Assembly: GCF_900110185.1 (NCBI RefSeq)
Contig: NZ_FOCT01000002.1
Location: 62,001-126,000 of the forward strand
Direction: 5' to 3'
DNA from: Nitrosospira multiformis
GTDB lineage: Bacteria; Pseudomonadota; Gammaproteobacteria; Burkholderiales; Nitrosomonadaceae
DNA: 64,000 nt
This document shows, in pieces, positions 1 through 9,169 of this stretch (within the stretch, counting starts at the first letter, position 1; every line of letters begins with the position of its first letter). The notes below the pieces were generated by a model, which worked only from the letters and a program-made list of their open reading frames with translations, ran no database searches and was not told where the DNA came from. The translations under genes were made by a program, and so were the position numbers.

Positions 1-368
1 GGCTTTATCGGCGCCCAGGGCGTGAAGGTACCTGCCTTCTGCTGATAGGGCGCGGCCTCCTCGTCATTGTGCAGGTACAGGCGCGTCTCCCCGCCGCCGG
101 TTTCGCCGTATTCCTTGAACAACGCTTCCAGCTTCTCGAACTCGTTGGCCTCCGGACCGAAATGACTGATGGGACGTCCTCCGTCCTTTTCGGATTCGGC
201 TACGGCTTTTTTCATGGCATCGCGATCATAACGATGGAAGCTATCCCCCTCCACCACCGCAGCAGTCAGTTTCTCGCGCCGGAAAATATGCTCGAAACTA
301 TTCTTGACCGTCGACGTACCGGCGCCGGAAGATCCGGTAACGGCGATGACAGGGTGTTTTTGCGACAT
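1..368 (-). CDS. prk: phosphoribulokinase, N-terminal part (runs off the window start)
   Basis: Calvin-cycle kinase that phosphorylates ribulose 5-phosphate to ribulose 1,5-bisphosphate in the cytoplasm. Reading the minus strand from the ATG at 366-368 gives a protein starting MSQKHPVIAVTGSSGAGTST, with the P-loop GSSGAGTST at residues 12-20, then VEGDSFHRYDR and ISHFGPEAN, and reaching TFTPWAP at the window edge. These blocks match the proteobacterial PrkA/PrkB family closely. An RBS-like GGAGAAG lies just upstream of the ATG. Only about 122 residues are inside the window. The gene is divergent from rplM. Its presence suggests autotrophic carbon fixation. Family identity is clear; a uridine-kinase-like paralogue is much less likely because the GDSFHR and FGPEAN blocks are PRK-specific. 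Confidence 0.9.
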   Translation of the reverse strand, partial: MSQKHPVIAVTGSSGAGTSTVKNSFEHIFRREKLTAAVVEGDSFHRYDRDAMKKAVAESEKDGGRPISHFGPEANEFEKLEALFKEYGETGGGETRLYLHNDEEAAPYQQKAGTFTPWAPIK

Positions 369-715
369 ACAACTTCTCCTCGGACAAATAGATAATAAGA
401 TGATGTTATGGAATCTTCGAACATGTTGCCAGGCGAGCAGGGAGCACTTGTTCAGAGGGCTTCCTGCAATTTTTGCCTCAATATTCGCTGTAATCTTCCG
501 CCTGCAATTTTAAGGTGGGTTATGATAACCGTTTTCTCAATGATTTTGGTGGGAACAAAAGTCGCCGGTATACGCCCCCTTGCAAAACGAAAATCAGCGA
601 AGAGAGTGGTGTTTGTGGCAGACGAATACGACTTCTGTCCACGGACTCCAGTTTGACATTTATGCATCTCTGACATAAAATGCGCGGCTTTTAGTAAATA
701 AGCAGGGGTAGGTTT
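369..715. other. divergent intergenic region prk / rplM
   Basis: About 350 bases with no convincing gene. Short open frames here on both strands look like chance. The right part holds the rplM promoter described separately; I did not find an equally clear promoter for the phosphoribulokinase gene on the other strand. Confidence 0.6.
653..681 (+). promoter_or_regulatory. sigma-70 promoter of rplM-rpsI
   Basis: A perfect -35 hexamer TTGACA (653-658) is followed after exactly 17 bases by TAAAAT (676-681), one mismatch from the -10 consensus. This predicts a start of transcription near 688 and a leader of about 28 bases before the rplM GTG. It is the best promoter I could see in the window, fitting a strongly expressed ribosomal protein operon. 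Confidence 0.8.
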
Positions 716-1150
716 GTGAAAACCTTTTCAGCCAAACCACATGAAGTGAATCGGGAATGGTTCGTGATTGATGCGGCCGGCAAGGTACTTGGACGCCTCG
801 CTGCCGAGATTGCCCATCGTCTTCGCGGCAAGCATAAGCCTATCTATACGCCGCATGTGGATACTGGTGATTTCATTGTCGTGATCAACGTGGACAAGAT
901 GCGCGTTACCGGCAACAAGGCTGAAAGCAAGATGTACTATCGCCACAGCGGTTACCCCGGTGGTATATACGAAACGAGTTTCGCGAAAATGCATACGCGC
1001 TTTCCCGGCAGGCCGCTGGAAAAAGCAGTAAAAGGCATGCTGCCGAAAGGTCCTCTCGGCTATGCAATGTTAAAGAAACTCAAGATATATGCCGGTGCAG
1101 CACATCCACACGCCGCACAACAGCCGCGGCAACTTGAAGTCAGGGCTTGA
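716..1150 (+). CDS. rplM: 50S ribosomal protein L13
   Basis: Large-subunit ribosomal protein L13, an early assembly protein binding 23S rRNA. The N-terminus [20 protein letters not shown] and the later block VLGRLA are canonical for L13. The protein is 144 residues against 142 in E. coli. The start is GTG at 716, preceded by a purine-rich GGGGTAGG; the conserved N-terminus fixes this start. The C-terminal HPHAAQQPR block matches the family end. It forms an operon with rpsI, which begins 2 bases after the rplM stop, and is driven by the promoter at 653-681. Confidence 0.97.
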   Translation: MKTFSAKPHEVNREWFVIDAAGKVLGRLAAEIAHRLRGKHKPIYTPHVDTGDFIVVINVDKMRVTGNKAESKMYYRHSGYPGGIYETSFAKMHTRFPGRPLEKAVKGMLPKGPLGYAMLKKLKIYAGAAHPHAAQQPRQLEVRA

Positions 1151-1152
1151 TC

Positions 1153-1545
1153 ATGAATGGAACCTACAGTTACGGTACGGGACGGCGCAAAAGCGCGGTA
1201 GCGCGCGTGTTCATCAAGCCGGGTAGCGGCGTGATAACAGTCAACAACAAACCCGTGGATGAGTTTTTTTCCCGGGAAACGGGACGCATGGTGGTTCGCC
1301 AGCCGCTGGAATTGACCGGAAATCTCGATCGCTTCGACATCCTGGTGAATATTCACGGCGGGGGCGAATCCGGACAGGCAGGCGCGGTGAGACATGGAAT
1401 TACCCGTGCCCTAATTGACTTCGATGCAACCCTGAAACCCGTATTGAGCAATGCCGGGCTGGTTACGCGTGACGCGCGTGAAGTGGAGCGCAAAAAGGTT
1501 GGTCTGCGCAAGGCACGACGCCGGAAACAGTTCTCCAAACGATAA
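1153..1545 (+). CDS. rpsI: 30S ribosomal protein S9
   Basis: Small-subunit ribosomal protein S9, whose C-terminal tail reaches the P-site tRNA. Starting at the ATG at 1153 the protein is 130 residues, the same length as in E. coli. It begins [20 protein letters not shown] and ends in the basic RRKQFSKR tail, both diagnostic. An in-frame TTG at 1147 overlaps the rplM stop but would add only two residues, so I prefer 1153. It is co-transcribed with rplM and followed by a clear intrinsic terminator. Confidence 0.97.
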   Translation: MNGTYSYGTGRRKSAVARVFIKPGSGVITVNNKPVDEFFSRETGRMVVRQPLELTGNLDRFDILVNIHGGGESGQAGAVRHGITRALIDFDATLKPVLSNAGLVTRDAREVERKKVGLRKARRRKQFSKR

Positions 1546-1560
1546 GCTTTTATCTGTCAT

Positions 1561-1612
1561 AAAAAGCCGCCTGCCCGCTGTTTCTGGCGGACATGCGGCT
1601 TTTTTCTTTTTT
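1561..1612 (+). terminator. intrinsic terminator of rplM-rpsI
   Basis: Inverted repeat AAAAAGCCGC (1561-1570) with GCGGCTTTTT (1595-1604), followed by more T (TTCTTTTTTT). It sits 15 bases after the rpsI stop. A GC-rich stem and T-run make this a classical rho-independent terminator. Confidence 0.85.
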
Positions 1613-1715
1613 TAGCGCTGGTAATCGTAAAACCTTCCACAGACATCATGGCGGATGTCAGGTAGACGATACGGCGTGACAACGAATTTTAACCACACGA
1701 AAATTTCGAAGAACC

Positions 1716-2744
1716 ATGCTTAAGATCGGCATCGTAGGGGGAACCGGATATACCGGAGTAGAGCTGCTGCGCATCTTGTCTCAACACCCGGAGGTGAGTA
1801 TCGAGGCAATTACATCGCGCAAGGAAGCTGGCATGGATGTCGCCCAGTTGTTTCCAAGTCTGCGTGGGCGGATAGAGTTAAAATTTTCCGATCCCGCAGA
1901 GGCAAACCTCGAAAAATGCGACGTGGTATTCTTTGCCACCCCGAATGGCATTGCCATGAAACAGGTTCCATCCCTGCTCGATGCAGGCGTGCGGATAATT
2001 GATCTTGCCGCCGATTTTCGTATCAAGGATATCGCCGTCTGGGAAAAATGGTATGGAATGACTCATGCCTGCCCCGAACTGGTTGCGGAGGCGGTCTACG
2101 GTCTGCCGGAAATCAATCGCGACAGGATAAAGACAGCCCGGCTCATAGCCAACCCCGGCTGCTATCCCACGGCCGTGCAACTGGGTTTCCTTCCCTTGGT
2201 GGAATCGGATGCCGTGGATCTGGATCATCTCATTGCAGACGCGAAATCGGGCGTGTCAGGCGCGGGACGCAACGCGGAAATTCATACCCTTTTTGCTGAA
2301 GCAGGGGACAACTTCAAGGCCTATGGAGTATCCGGGCATCGCCATCTTCCCGAGATCAGGCAGGGCTTGTCGCAAGCGGCAAAACACCCGGTCGGTCTGA
2401 CATTCGTACCGCACCTCACCCCGATGATTCGCGGCATCCATGCCACGCTTTATGTAAAACTTCTTAAAGAAGTCGATTTGCAGGCGTTATACGAAAACCG
2501 CTACGTGGATGAACCGTTTGTCGACGTGCTTCCGGCAGGCTCCCATCCGGAAACCCGCTCTGTACGGGGTTCGAATCTCTGCCGCATCGCCGTCCACCGC
2601 CCCCAGGGTGGGGATACGGCCGTCATACTCTCGGTTACGGACAACCTTGTCAAGGGTGCGGCCGGGCAGGCAGTGCAAAATATGAACCTCATGTTCGGCT
2701 TGCCGGAAACCCTTGCCATCACCCATGTCCCCCTGTTTCCGTAA
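1716..2744 (+). CDS. argC: N-acetyl-gamma-glutamyl-phosphate reductase
   Basis: Third step of arginine biosynthesis: NADPH-dependent reduction of N-acetylglutamyl phosphate to the semialdehyde. The 342-residue protein begins [20 protein letters not shown], with the Rossmann glycine motif GGTGYTG. It carries the catalytic cysteine in NPGCYPTA (Cys149), and SGVSGAGR and SGHRH blocks typical of ArgC type 1. Length is normal for the long-form enzyme. The ATG is preceded by GAAGAA. It appears to be a single-gene unit; no other arginine genes are adjacent. Confidence 0.96.
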   Translation: MLKIGIVGGTGYTGVELLRILSQHPEVSIEAITSRKEAGMDVAQLFPSLRGRIELKFSDPAEANLEKCDVVFFATPNGIAMKQVPSLLDAGVRIIDLAADFRIKDIAVWEKWYGMTHACPELVAEAVYGLPEINRDRIKTARLIANPGCYPTAVQLGFLPLVESDAVDLDHLIADAKSGVSGAGRNAEIHTLFAEAGDNFKAYGVSGHRHLPEIRQGLSQAAKHPVGLTFVPHLTPMIRGIHATLYVKLLKEVDLQALYENRYVDEPFVDVLPAGSHPETRSVRGSNLCRIAVHRPQGGDTAVILSVTDNLVKGAAGQAVQNMNLMFGLPETLAITHVPLFP

Positions 2745-3064
2745 GAAATCGTAAATAAGCGGGCGGAGCTGCAGTGCTGTCGAAATCGAGTCCAGGTGCC
2801 CCTCACGAAGATCCAGCCATGCAATGTAAGTTAATTTCTAGAAAATGCATTATGGCGGCTGTTCCTCGATAAAAGTTAGTCTTTGTCAAGATCGAGGTTC
2901 ATCGTTAGAATATCCATAGTTGGCTGCGGGTTTCTCTCGACACTTCTCCTGGTAGTGATCAAGGATCCCGCTGCAAGAGAAACTTTCCATTATTTCGATC
3001 TGATGCTCTTTTGCGATGTTTCGGATACGCTTGGCTGCCGCTTCAAAGGGCATGACCTGCGCTT
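2745..3064. other. intergenic region, nothing recognised
   Basis: About 320 bases between argC and the next gene. A 61-codon open frame at 2883-3068 runs into the following gene and shows no family features. No clear terminator or promoter was found. Confidence 0.4.
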
Positions 3065-3841
3065 ATGATAAAGTCGCGTAATAGAAGGCACAAAATAGCT
3101 GCGGCGCCAGCCGCGGTCCGATTACAGACTCCCGCTCATGTCCGCTGGGCGACTCTTGCCATCCTGCTCGTGGCTGCGCTGATTCTTTCGTGGGGCATGT
3201 ACGATGCCGGGCGCAAGGCCGGTATTCCCGACAGAATCGAACCCCCGCGTGAAGAAAAAACCGAGGCAGGACCGGAGATGGAGCGGTTATCGCAGTTGAA
3301 TGCGCGACTGCAGCACGAGAATGACGAACTGCGCATAAAGATGGCGGGACTCGATCAGCAGTTGCAAATGGATCAGGCCGCCCGTCAGGATATCGCGAGC
3401 CAAGTCAAGACCCTTCAGGGCGAGAATACGCGCCTCAAGGAAGAACTGGCCTTTTTCCAGAATCTTGGTTCTGCTCCTGGCAAGACTGGGCAGCGTGTTT
3501 CCATCGGGGGCCTGAAGCTTGAAAAAGGTAAACTGCCCGGTGAATACCGATACAGCCTGCTTCTGGTTCAGTCAGGAGTGCGGGGCAAGGATTTTCACGG
3601 CAACCTGGAATTTGCCGTCAACTTTCAGCAGAATGGGGAAAAAATGGTCCAGCCCCTCACCTCCCGTGAGACCAGCGACGACCCATCGAAAAAGTTTGAT
3701 GTCAGTTTCCGGTTTTATCGGCGAGTGGAAAATACTTTCTGGCTGGCTCCGGAGGCCATTGTCGACAGCTTGCAGGTGAAAGTATTCGAGAAGGGCGAAA
3801 CGCAGGCCAGGCTCATGCAAACGGTGAACCTGTCTTTGTAA
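3065..3841 (+). CDS. membrane-anchored coiled-coil protein (DUF6776-like)
   Basis: Unknown function. The 258-residue protein has a basic N-terminus, one transmembrane helix at about residues 28-45, then a strongly charged heptad-like stretch at about 70-140 (LNARLQHENDELRIKMAGLD and onwards) that should form a coiled coil, and a C-terminal beta-rich domain (about 150-258). The layout resembles the betaproteobacterial family I know as DUF6776, next to a bactofilin gene; I recall the family only by layout. The following bactofilin starts 9 bases after its stop, so the two are probably co-expressed and may work together at the inner membrane. The start at 3065 lacks a clear RBS and may be later. 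Confidence 0.7.
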   Translation: MIKSRNRRHKIAAAPAAVRLQTPAHVRWATLAILLVAALILSWGMYDAGRKAGIPDRIEPPREEKTEAGPEMERLSQLNARLQHENDELRIKMAGLDQQLQMDQAARQDIASQVKTLQGENTRLKEELAFFQNLGSAPGKTGQRVSIGGLKLEKGKLPGEYRYSLLLVQSGVRGKDFHGNLEFAVNFQQNGEKMVQPLTSRETSDDPSKKFDVSFRFYRRVENTFWLAPEAIVDSLQVKVFEKGETQARLMQTVNLSL

Positions 3842-3850
3842 GGAGAGAAA

Positions 3851-4276
3851 ATGTTTGAGAAAATAGGCAGACCGCACAACCAGATCGATTCGCTTATCGG
3901 CGTCGATACTCACATTGAAGGAAATATCATCTTCACCGGGGGGGTACGAATAGACGGTCGTGTTACGGGAAACATTACCGGGTTGAGCGACATGCCGAGC
4001 ACCCTGGTTTTAAGCGATCAGGCGATCGTAGAGGGTGTCATCCACGTTTCCCATGCTGTGATCAATGGCACGGTAGTCGGCACGATAAAGGTTACCGAGT
4101 ATGTGGAACTCCAGCCAAAGGCGAAGGTCTGTGGCGATGTACACTATAAGGGCATGGAAATACATCTCGGTGCATCTGTTCAGGGCATGCTGCTCCATAC
4201 GGAAATCCTGGAACGTGAAAGCAATATCGTTACATTATTGCCTGCGGCCCAGATCAACGATTTGAAGCACGTGTAA
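3851..4276 (+). CDS. bactofilin (polymer-forming cytoskeletal protein)
   Basis: Small cytoskeletal protein that polymerises through a right-handed beta-helix. The 141-residue protein contains the family repeats GVDTHIEGNIIFTGGVRIDG, RVTGNI, AIVEGVIH and AVINGTVVGTI at about residues 17-90, each a turn of the bactofilin helix. Short, poorly conserved tails flank the core, as usual. A good RBS (AGGAGAG) precedes the ATG at 3851. It follows the coiled-coil membrane protein by 9 bases and precedes erpA by about 36 bases. Bactofilins often act in cell shape or in placing peptidoglycan enzymes; the role here is not shown. Confidence 0.9.
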   Translation: MFEKIGRPHNQIDSLIGVDTHIEGNIIFTGGVRIDGRVTGNITGLSDMPSTLVLSDQAIVEGVIHVSHAVINGTVVGTIKVTEYVELQPKAKVCGDVHYKGMEIHLGASVQGMLLHTEILERESNIVTLLPAAQINDLKHV

Positions 4277-4312
4277 TACTGCAATCTCTCACCAGGCTAT
4301 TCGGAAACGCTT

Positions 4313-4696
4313 ATGAACGCTCCTTTCAACGATGGTTCGGGTCAGACTGATTCGATGACGAATATCCCAACGCCATTGATCTTTACGGACAACGCGGCAA
4401 ACAAGGTCAGAGAGCTGATCGAAGAGGAAGGAAACAACGATCTCAAGCTGCGGGTATTCGTGGCAGGAGGCGGATGCTCCGGCTTCAAGTACGGATTCAC
4501 CTTTGATGAACTGATAAGTGAAGATGACACGGTAATGGAAAAAAATGGTGTCAAACTCCTGGTGGATGCCATGAGTTTCCAGTATCTGGCAGGAGCGGAA
4601 ATCGATTATCAGGAAAACGCCGAGGGTGCCCAGTTCATTATCAAGAATCCGGGCGCTGCAAGCACCTGCGGTTGCGGCTCTTCATTCTCCGTTTAA
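4313..4696 (+). CDS. erpA: iron-sulfur cluster insertion protein ErpA
   Basis: A-type Fe-S carrier that passes clusters to apo-proteins. The 127-residue protein has the three conserved cysteines in the family positions: [11 protein letters not shown], then CGCGSSF at the C-terminus. The [16 protein letters not shown] and [10 protein letters not shown] blocks match ErpA of betaproteobacteria. The first in-frame ATG at 4313 gives a 14-residue extension ahead of [10 protein letters not shown], which may be the real start (4355). It is convergent with anmK. Confidence 0.94.
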   Translation: MNAPFNDGSGQTDSMTNIPTPLIFTDNAANKVRELIEEEGNNDLKLRVFVAGGGCSGFKYGFTFDELISEDDTVMEKNGVKLLVDAMSFQYLAGAEIDYQENAEGAQFIIKNPGAASTCGCGSSFSV

Positions 4697-4835
4697 TAAA
4701 CCCTGCGGGTAACTCTGCGGCTCAAACTCTGCATTCTCTGCATAGGCTGGACCGGAAGCTCACATCCCCTTCCAGCTCCCACTTCCGTCCCTTCATTCAG
4801 GATAAAAGAAAGTCCTGAAGAGGATATAACAGGTC

Positions 4836-5984
4836 CTAGGCAGAATAGATGGCCCCGAGAAGCCGGGAGCCCTTCGCGCCAGTAACCGAGGGAATATTAC
4901 CGGGCATGCCCTGGATGAGTTGTCGCGCAAGCCAGGCAAAGGCGAAAGCTTCCAGCCAGTCGGCGTCCACGCCCAGGCTGTCCGTCAATCCAACTTTCCT
5001 GCCGGACAATGCCACCTGAAGGGAGGCGATGAGGTGACTGTTCCGCGCGCCCCCGCCGCACACATAAATTTCGGTCGCATCCCCGCAGTAATCGAGTATA
5101 CAACGGGCAATCCCGGTGACGGTCAGCTCCAGCAGGGTGGCCTGGACATCGGCCGGGCTCTCATCCCCCTTCAGGTAGCCTTCCAGCCAGGTTGTACTGA
5201 ATAATTCCCTGCTGACACTTTTGGGCGGGGGAAGGGAAAAAAATGGCAGTGCCAGCAGCTTTTCCAGCAGCACGGAGAGCGTTTTTCCGGTTGCAGCCCA
5301 CCTTCCGTCCTCATCATACGCTTGCCCGGTATGGCGCGCGCACCACTCGTCCATCATGGCATTGCCTGGGCCGCAATCGAATCCTGTCACGTTTCCATTC
5401 CGCGGCAGATCAGTGAGATTGCTGATTCCCCCGATATTGACGATCACGCGATGAACATGAGGATCGGCGAACAAGGCCTGATGAAATGCCGGCACCAGGG
5501 GCGCCCCCTGCCCTCCCGCAGCGATATCGCGACTCCTGAAATCGGAAACCACCCTGATTCCGGTGAGCTCTACCAGCAACGGAGAGTTGCATAACTGGAT
5601 AGTGTAACCCGCTTCTGAGTGGGGGCAATGACGTATGGTTTGCCCGTGGCATCCGATGGCAGCGACTTCGTGCGGCGCAACGCCGCTTTTGCGGAGCAAG
5701 CCTGCCACTGCTTCGGCGTAATGACGGGCAAGTTGATTACCAATCGTCGCGGCACGGTGCAGCTCATCATGACCCGGAAAATGGAGTTCCTTGAGCTGTT
5801 CGCGGAGCTTCCCCGGGTATGGCAGATAGAAGTTGTCCAGCAACACCGGCCGGGGGGCTTCAAAGTCGGCAAGCACTGCGTCGATCCCATCCAGACTGGT
5901 GCCCGACATGATGCCGATATAGTACGCCGCTTTCAAATCTCTCCCGTTGACGGGACTTTTATCTAGTCGATCCGTTCGGACCAC
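4836..5984 (-). CDS. anmK: anhydro-N-acetylmuramic acid kinase
   Basis: Peptidoglycan recycling: phosphorylates and opens 1,6-anhydro-MurNAc to MurNAc 6-phosphate. The 382-residue protein has the family signature GIMSGTSLDGID at about residues 24-35, DCGPGNAMMD, and the sugar-kinase block YVCGGGARN. The apparent start is a GTG at 5984, only six bases after the stop of the upstream M23 peptidase, so the two form one transcription unit joining cell-wall cleavage and recycling. A later start is possible because the first 20 residues are not conserved. Confidence 0.95.
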   Translation of the reverse strand: MVRTDRLDKSPVNGRDLKAAYYIGIMSGTSLDGIDAVLADFEAPRPVLLDNFYLPYPGKLREQLKELHFPGHDELHRAATIGNQLARHYAEAVAGLLRKSGVAPHEVAAIGCHGQTIRHCPHSEAGYTIQLCNSPLLVELTGIRVVSDFRSRDIAAGGQGAPLVPAFHQALFADPHVHRVIVNIGGISNLTDLPRNGNVTGFDCGPGNAMMDEWCARHTGQAYDEDGRWAATGKTLSVLLEKLLALPFFSLPPPKSVSRELFSTTWLEGYLKGDESPADVQATLLELTVTGIARCILDYCGDATEIYVCGGGARNSHLIASLQVALSGRKVGLTDSLGVDADWLEAFAFAWLARQLIQGMPGNIPSVTGAKGSRLLGAIYSA

Positions 5985-5990
5985 CCGCCG

Positions 5991-7289
5991 TTAATCCAGC
6001 AAAGCGAGATTGGTGCCGTGCAGCATATCGAGCCTCGCCATCGACGATTTCGTTGATTCGTAAAATGCCGCGAGCTGTGCGGGAGCGATCGGTTTTCCTT
6101 CCGGCATCGGCTCCTTCAGAGGATCGCGTTGAATGCCGTTGACACGGAACTCAAAGTGCAGATGGGGCCCGCTCGCCAGGCCGGTGGCTCCAACCCGGCC
6201 AATGATATGTCCCTGGCGGACACGGTGACCCTTGCGCAACCCTTTGGCGAAAGCCGACAAGTGGCCGTAGACGGTGGCATACGACCCTTCATGCTCGAGG
6301 ATGATGAAATTTCCATATCCCCCTTCCCATCCCGCCACCGCCACGACGCCATCGGCCACCGCCTTTACCCCTGTACCGGTGGGCGCCACGTAGTCGATGC
6401 CCTTATGAGCCCGCCATTTTTTCAGGATGGGATGAAAGCGGCCGGTGGAAAAGCCGGAACTGATGCGGGAGAATTCCAGCGGCGAGCGCAGAAATACCCT
6501 GCGCAGGTTCTTGCCGTCCGGCGTGTAATAACCGCCTTCTCCACCGTCGCTCCCCGGGAAATACACTCCCCGGTAAGGCACTCCCTGGTTGACGAACTCC
6601 ACCGCCAGCACCCGGCCGGCTCTCGTCGGTTCCCCATTGCCGTAGAGGGAATCGTACACCACCGTAAAACGGTCACCCTTGCGCAGATCGCGGTGAAAAT
6701 CTATTTGGGAAGCCAGGATATCGACAATCTGGGAAGCCACGGTGTCCGGAATGCCCGCGCGGTCGATCGCGGCAAAAAGCGAGCTTTCGATCACGCCTGA
6801 TTTCATCTGGATGTGTGTTTCCAGCAATGCAGGCCTATCGCTCACCACATAGCTGCCGTCGCGTTTTTCCAGCACCACCTGATCGCTGCCGCCGGGAAAG
6901 TAGCGCAGCAGCAGCAATTCGCCCGCAGCGCTGGTTTCGGCATGCACCATTCTGCCCGCGGCCAATGGATGCAAGGCCTTCAAATCCGAAGTATCCCGAA
7001 TGAGGCGCGCCACATCCTGATTATTCACTTCAAGCCGGGAAAGCAGGCTCCCGATGGTATCGCCCTGCTGGATACGTTCATGACGCCAAAAAGTCATGCC
7101 CTCCGCCGAGCCAGAGCGAATCTCCGGAATCTCCAGACCGAGGACGACCTGCTCGACCGGTACGTCTTCCACCGCAGTATCGGGGGCAATACCGAAGGCT
7201 GCCACCATTCCAAACAACGGAATGCTCGATAACAGTATCAGGCCGCGCAGTGTTTTTCTTGTAAGTGTAAAAGCCTGGCTGTTGCTCAC
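5991..7289 (-). CDS. M23 (LytM-type) peptidoglycan endopeptidase, membrane-anchored
   Basis: Periplasmic zinc metallopeptidase-type protein of the MepM/NlpD-like group. After a single N-terminal transmembrane helix (LRGLILLSSIPLFGMVAAFG) come a LysM-like/OapA-like region (WRHERIQQGDTIGSLLSRL), a linker, and the C-terminal M23 domain. The domain keeps HKGIDYVAPTGT (first His and Asp) and HLHFEFRVNG (HxH), so it is probably catalytic. I chose the GTG at 7289 because it has GAGG upstream and puts the helix at the N-terminus. Longer in-frame starts exist (ATG at 7364, and one at 7601) but add poorly conserved sequence. Co-transcribed with anmK. Confidence 0.88.
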   Translation of the reverse strand: MSNSQAFTLTRKTLRGLILLSSIPLFGMVAAFGIAPDTAVEDVPVEQVVLGLEIPEIRSGSAEGMTFWRHERIQQGDTIGSLLSRLEVNNQDVARLIRDTSDLKALHPLAAGRMVHAETSAAGELLLLRYFPGGSDQVVLEKRDGSYVVSDRPALLETHIQMKSGVIESSLFAAIDRAGIPDTVASQIVDILASQIDFHRDLRKGDRFTVVYDSLYGNGEPTRAGRVLAVEFVNQGVPYRGVYFPGSDGGEGGYYTPDGKNLRRVFLRSPLEFSRISSGFSTGRFHPILKKWRAHKGIDYVAPTGTGVKAVADGVVAVAGWEGGYGNFIILEHEGSYATVYGHLSAFAKGLRKGHRVRQGHIIGRVGATGLASGPHLHFEFRVNGIQRDPLKEPMPEGKPIAPAQLAAFYESTKSSMARLDMLHGTNLALLD

Positions 7290-7730
7290 TATCTCAAGTC
7301 CCTCATAAAGGAGCCAATGTAATCTGTTTTTTTGGCGCGCCCATGTCTGCTTGTTGCTAGGCATCTCCCTTGTACGGGAAATCGGCCGGGCGAATCTCTT
7401 TTTTATGGGTGCCAGCGTCCGGCTATGGGCCGCTCTCTCCACCCTCCGTTGCCTATGGCGAAACGGCCAGCACAATACATCCTTCGTGAGCGTCAGCAGA
7501 CTGTGCGCGGAACCCCTATTCCTATATGCTCGCATAGGTTCCCTCTTGACGTCATGGCTTTCAGAATATGAGTCTAGCACAAAATCAGCAGCCCATATCA
7601 AAGCCCATGTAAGCCCCCCTTAAAAGGCAAAGGTCCTGCCCCAGGTCAACCTGGGATATCACTCCCCGACTTCATCTCCCGATTTGGCAGTAAAATAGCG
7701 CGCTCTCAAACTATCGGTTTTTCAGAACTT
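7290..7730. other. divergent intergenic region, M23 peptidase / histidine kinase
   Basis: About 440 bases (366 if the peptidase starts at 7364). It must hold the promoters of both flanking genes, but I could not pick a clear pair of hexamers. Reading frames here look like upstream extensions of the peptidase frame or chance. Confidence 0.4.
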
Positions 7731-8921
7731 ATGTCTACAGCCGACCCCACCCTGGACCTGCTGGCATATCATGCGTTTCCTCACCTTGCCTCTGCCTTGC
7801 GCGTACGCAAGGACGCGATTCTGCGAGAGTGGGAGAAATCTGTCGCCTGCACCTTGCCCGCGGCTGATGCGCTCACGCTAAGAAACCTACGCGACTCCGT
7901 GCCTCTGATCCTGGAAGAGGTGATCGAAGCGTTTTCCTCCAGCCATCCCGTCACTACCCAGGCGCTGGTGGAAGGCAGCAGACTGCATGGCGAGTCGCGC
8001 TTTCAGGAAAATTACAACATACGCGAACTGGTAGTCGAGTACCAGCTTCTACGGCGCGTAATGATCGAACAGATTTCCGAAGAATTGAATGGCGAACTGG
8101 ACGAGACAAGCAATGTTGCCCTGAACATGGCAGTAGATGCGACGCTGCAAAGCGGAACGGTCATATTCGTCGAGAATCTGCAGCGGCAGCTCAAGTCCGC
8201 GACGGAAATCCAGTCCAAGTATCTCTCTTTTCTTTCTCATGATCTTCGCAATCATCTCAGCCAAATCACGCTATATATCCAGATACTTGCAGTGAAGCTC
8301 GCAAAAATTCCCGAGCTTGCCGACAACGTCGCGGACCTGGAGTCGGTCAGGAGCATCATACTCAAGACCACTGCTGGAATGGATCGCTTGCTGCAATCCG
8401 AGCAACTGCGAAAAGGGTACTTTCACCTGGCGATGGAAGCGGTGGATTTGAATTCATTGTTATCTGAAGCAGTCAGGCAGATCACACCGGAAGCGCAATT
8501 GAAGGGAATAGAGTTACGCATCGATGTGCCGGAAGGCGCGAAAGTGATCAGTGAAGAAACGCTGCTGGTGCCTATATTGCAGAATCTGCTGGGGAACGCG
8601 GTAAAATACAGTTCGGGTGGCCGGATAGAAGTCACAGCCCGTCATAACGCCAGTAGGGAAGATAGTGCCTGGATCCTCAGCGTGAGCGATCAGGGCCCGG
8701 GCATTGCTCCGGAAAACCTGACCCACCTGTTCGATGCTTTCCAGCGCGCCGATACCTACGGCAAACCGGGCATCGGGTTGGGCTTGTCCATCGCTTCAGA
8801 AGCGACCCGGCTTTTGGGCGGCAAACTGGAAGTGGAGTCCGTGGTAGGGATCGGCTCGACCTTCCGATTATTGCTGCCCTGCCAGATACTGGAAGACGAG
8901 GTTTCTGATCAAGGCACGTGA
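7731..8921 (+). CDS. soluble sensor histidine kinase with RsbRD-like N-terminus
   Basis: Two-component kinase without membrane segments. An all-helical N-terminal region (about 1-150; REWEKSVACTLP, NIRELVVEYQLLRR) resembles the RsbRD/sensor domain found in soluble kinases. The HisKA H-box is SFLSHDLRNHLSQ with phospho-acceptor His170. The ATPase domain has an N-box LLGNAVKYSSGG, G1 DQGPGIAP, F-box FDAFQRA and G2 GIGLGLSIA. All catalytic boxes are intact. No response regulator lies next to it, so it is an orphan kinase. It stands alone between the M23 peptidase and lnt; the signal is unknown. Confidence 0.9.
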   Translation: MSTADPTLDLLAYHAFPHLASALRVRKDAILREWEKSVACTLPAADALTLRNLRDSVPLILEEVIEAFSSSHPVTTQALVEGSRLHGESRFQENYNIRELVVEYQLLRRVMIEQISEELNGELDETSNVALNMAVDATLQSGTVIFVENLQRQLKSATEIQSKYLSFLSHDLRNHLSQITLYIQILAVKLAKIPELADNVADLESVRSIILKTTAGMDRLLQSEQLRKGYFHLAMEAVDLNSLLSEAVRQITPEAQLKGIELRIDVPEGAKVISEETLLVPILQNLLGNAVKYSSGGRIEVTARHNASREDSAWILSVSDQGPGIAPENLTHLFDAFQRADTYGKPGIGLGLSIASEATRLLGGKLEVESVVGIGSTFRLLLPCQILEDEVSDQGT

Positions 8922-9169
8922 TTTTGGCGTCTTTTTGCGGGATAAACACTCGCTCACCGGCATATGGGAGGTCGGCCCGCTCCGTTGCTGATTATCGGCA
9001 CTCCTCTTCGTATAAAGCCTGTATGGTATCTTCTCAAGCAAACGGGTTATGAAGATCGGGATCCGGGGAGTTGATTTAAAAATGGTTTTCTGTCGTTCGG
9101 TTCCAAAGAAGAGAGAAGAGATAGCGCAGAGGGGCGCACTATCGCGCAAGCGCGAATCATTGAAGCACA

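Noticed and set aside
2883..3068. 61-codon open frame between argC and the coiled-coil gene
   Set aside because: Overlaps the next gene, no RBS, no family features.
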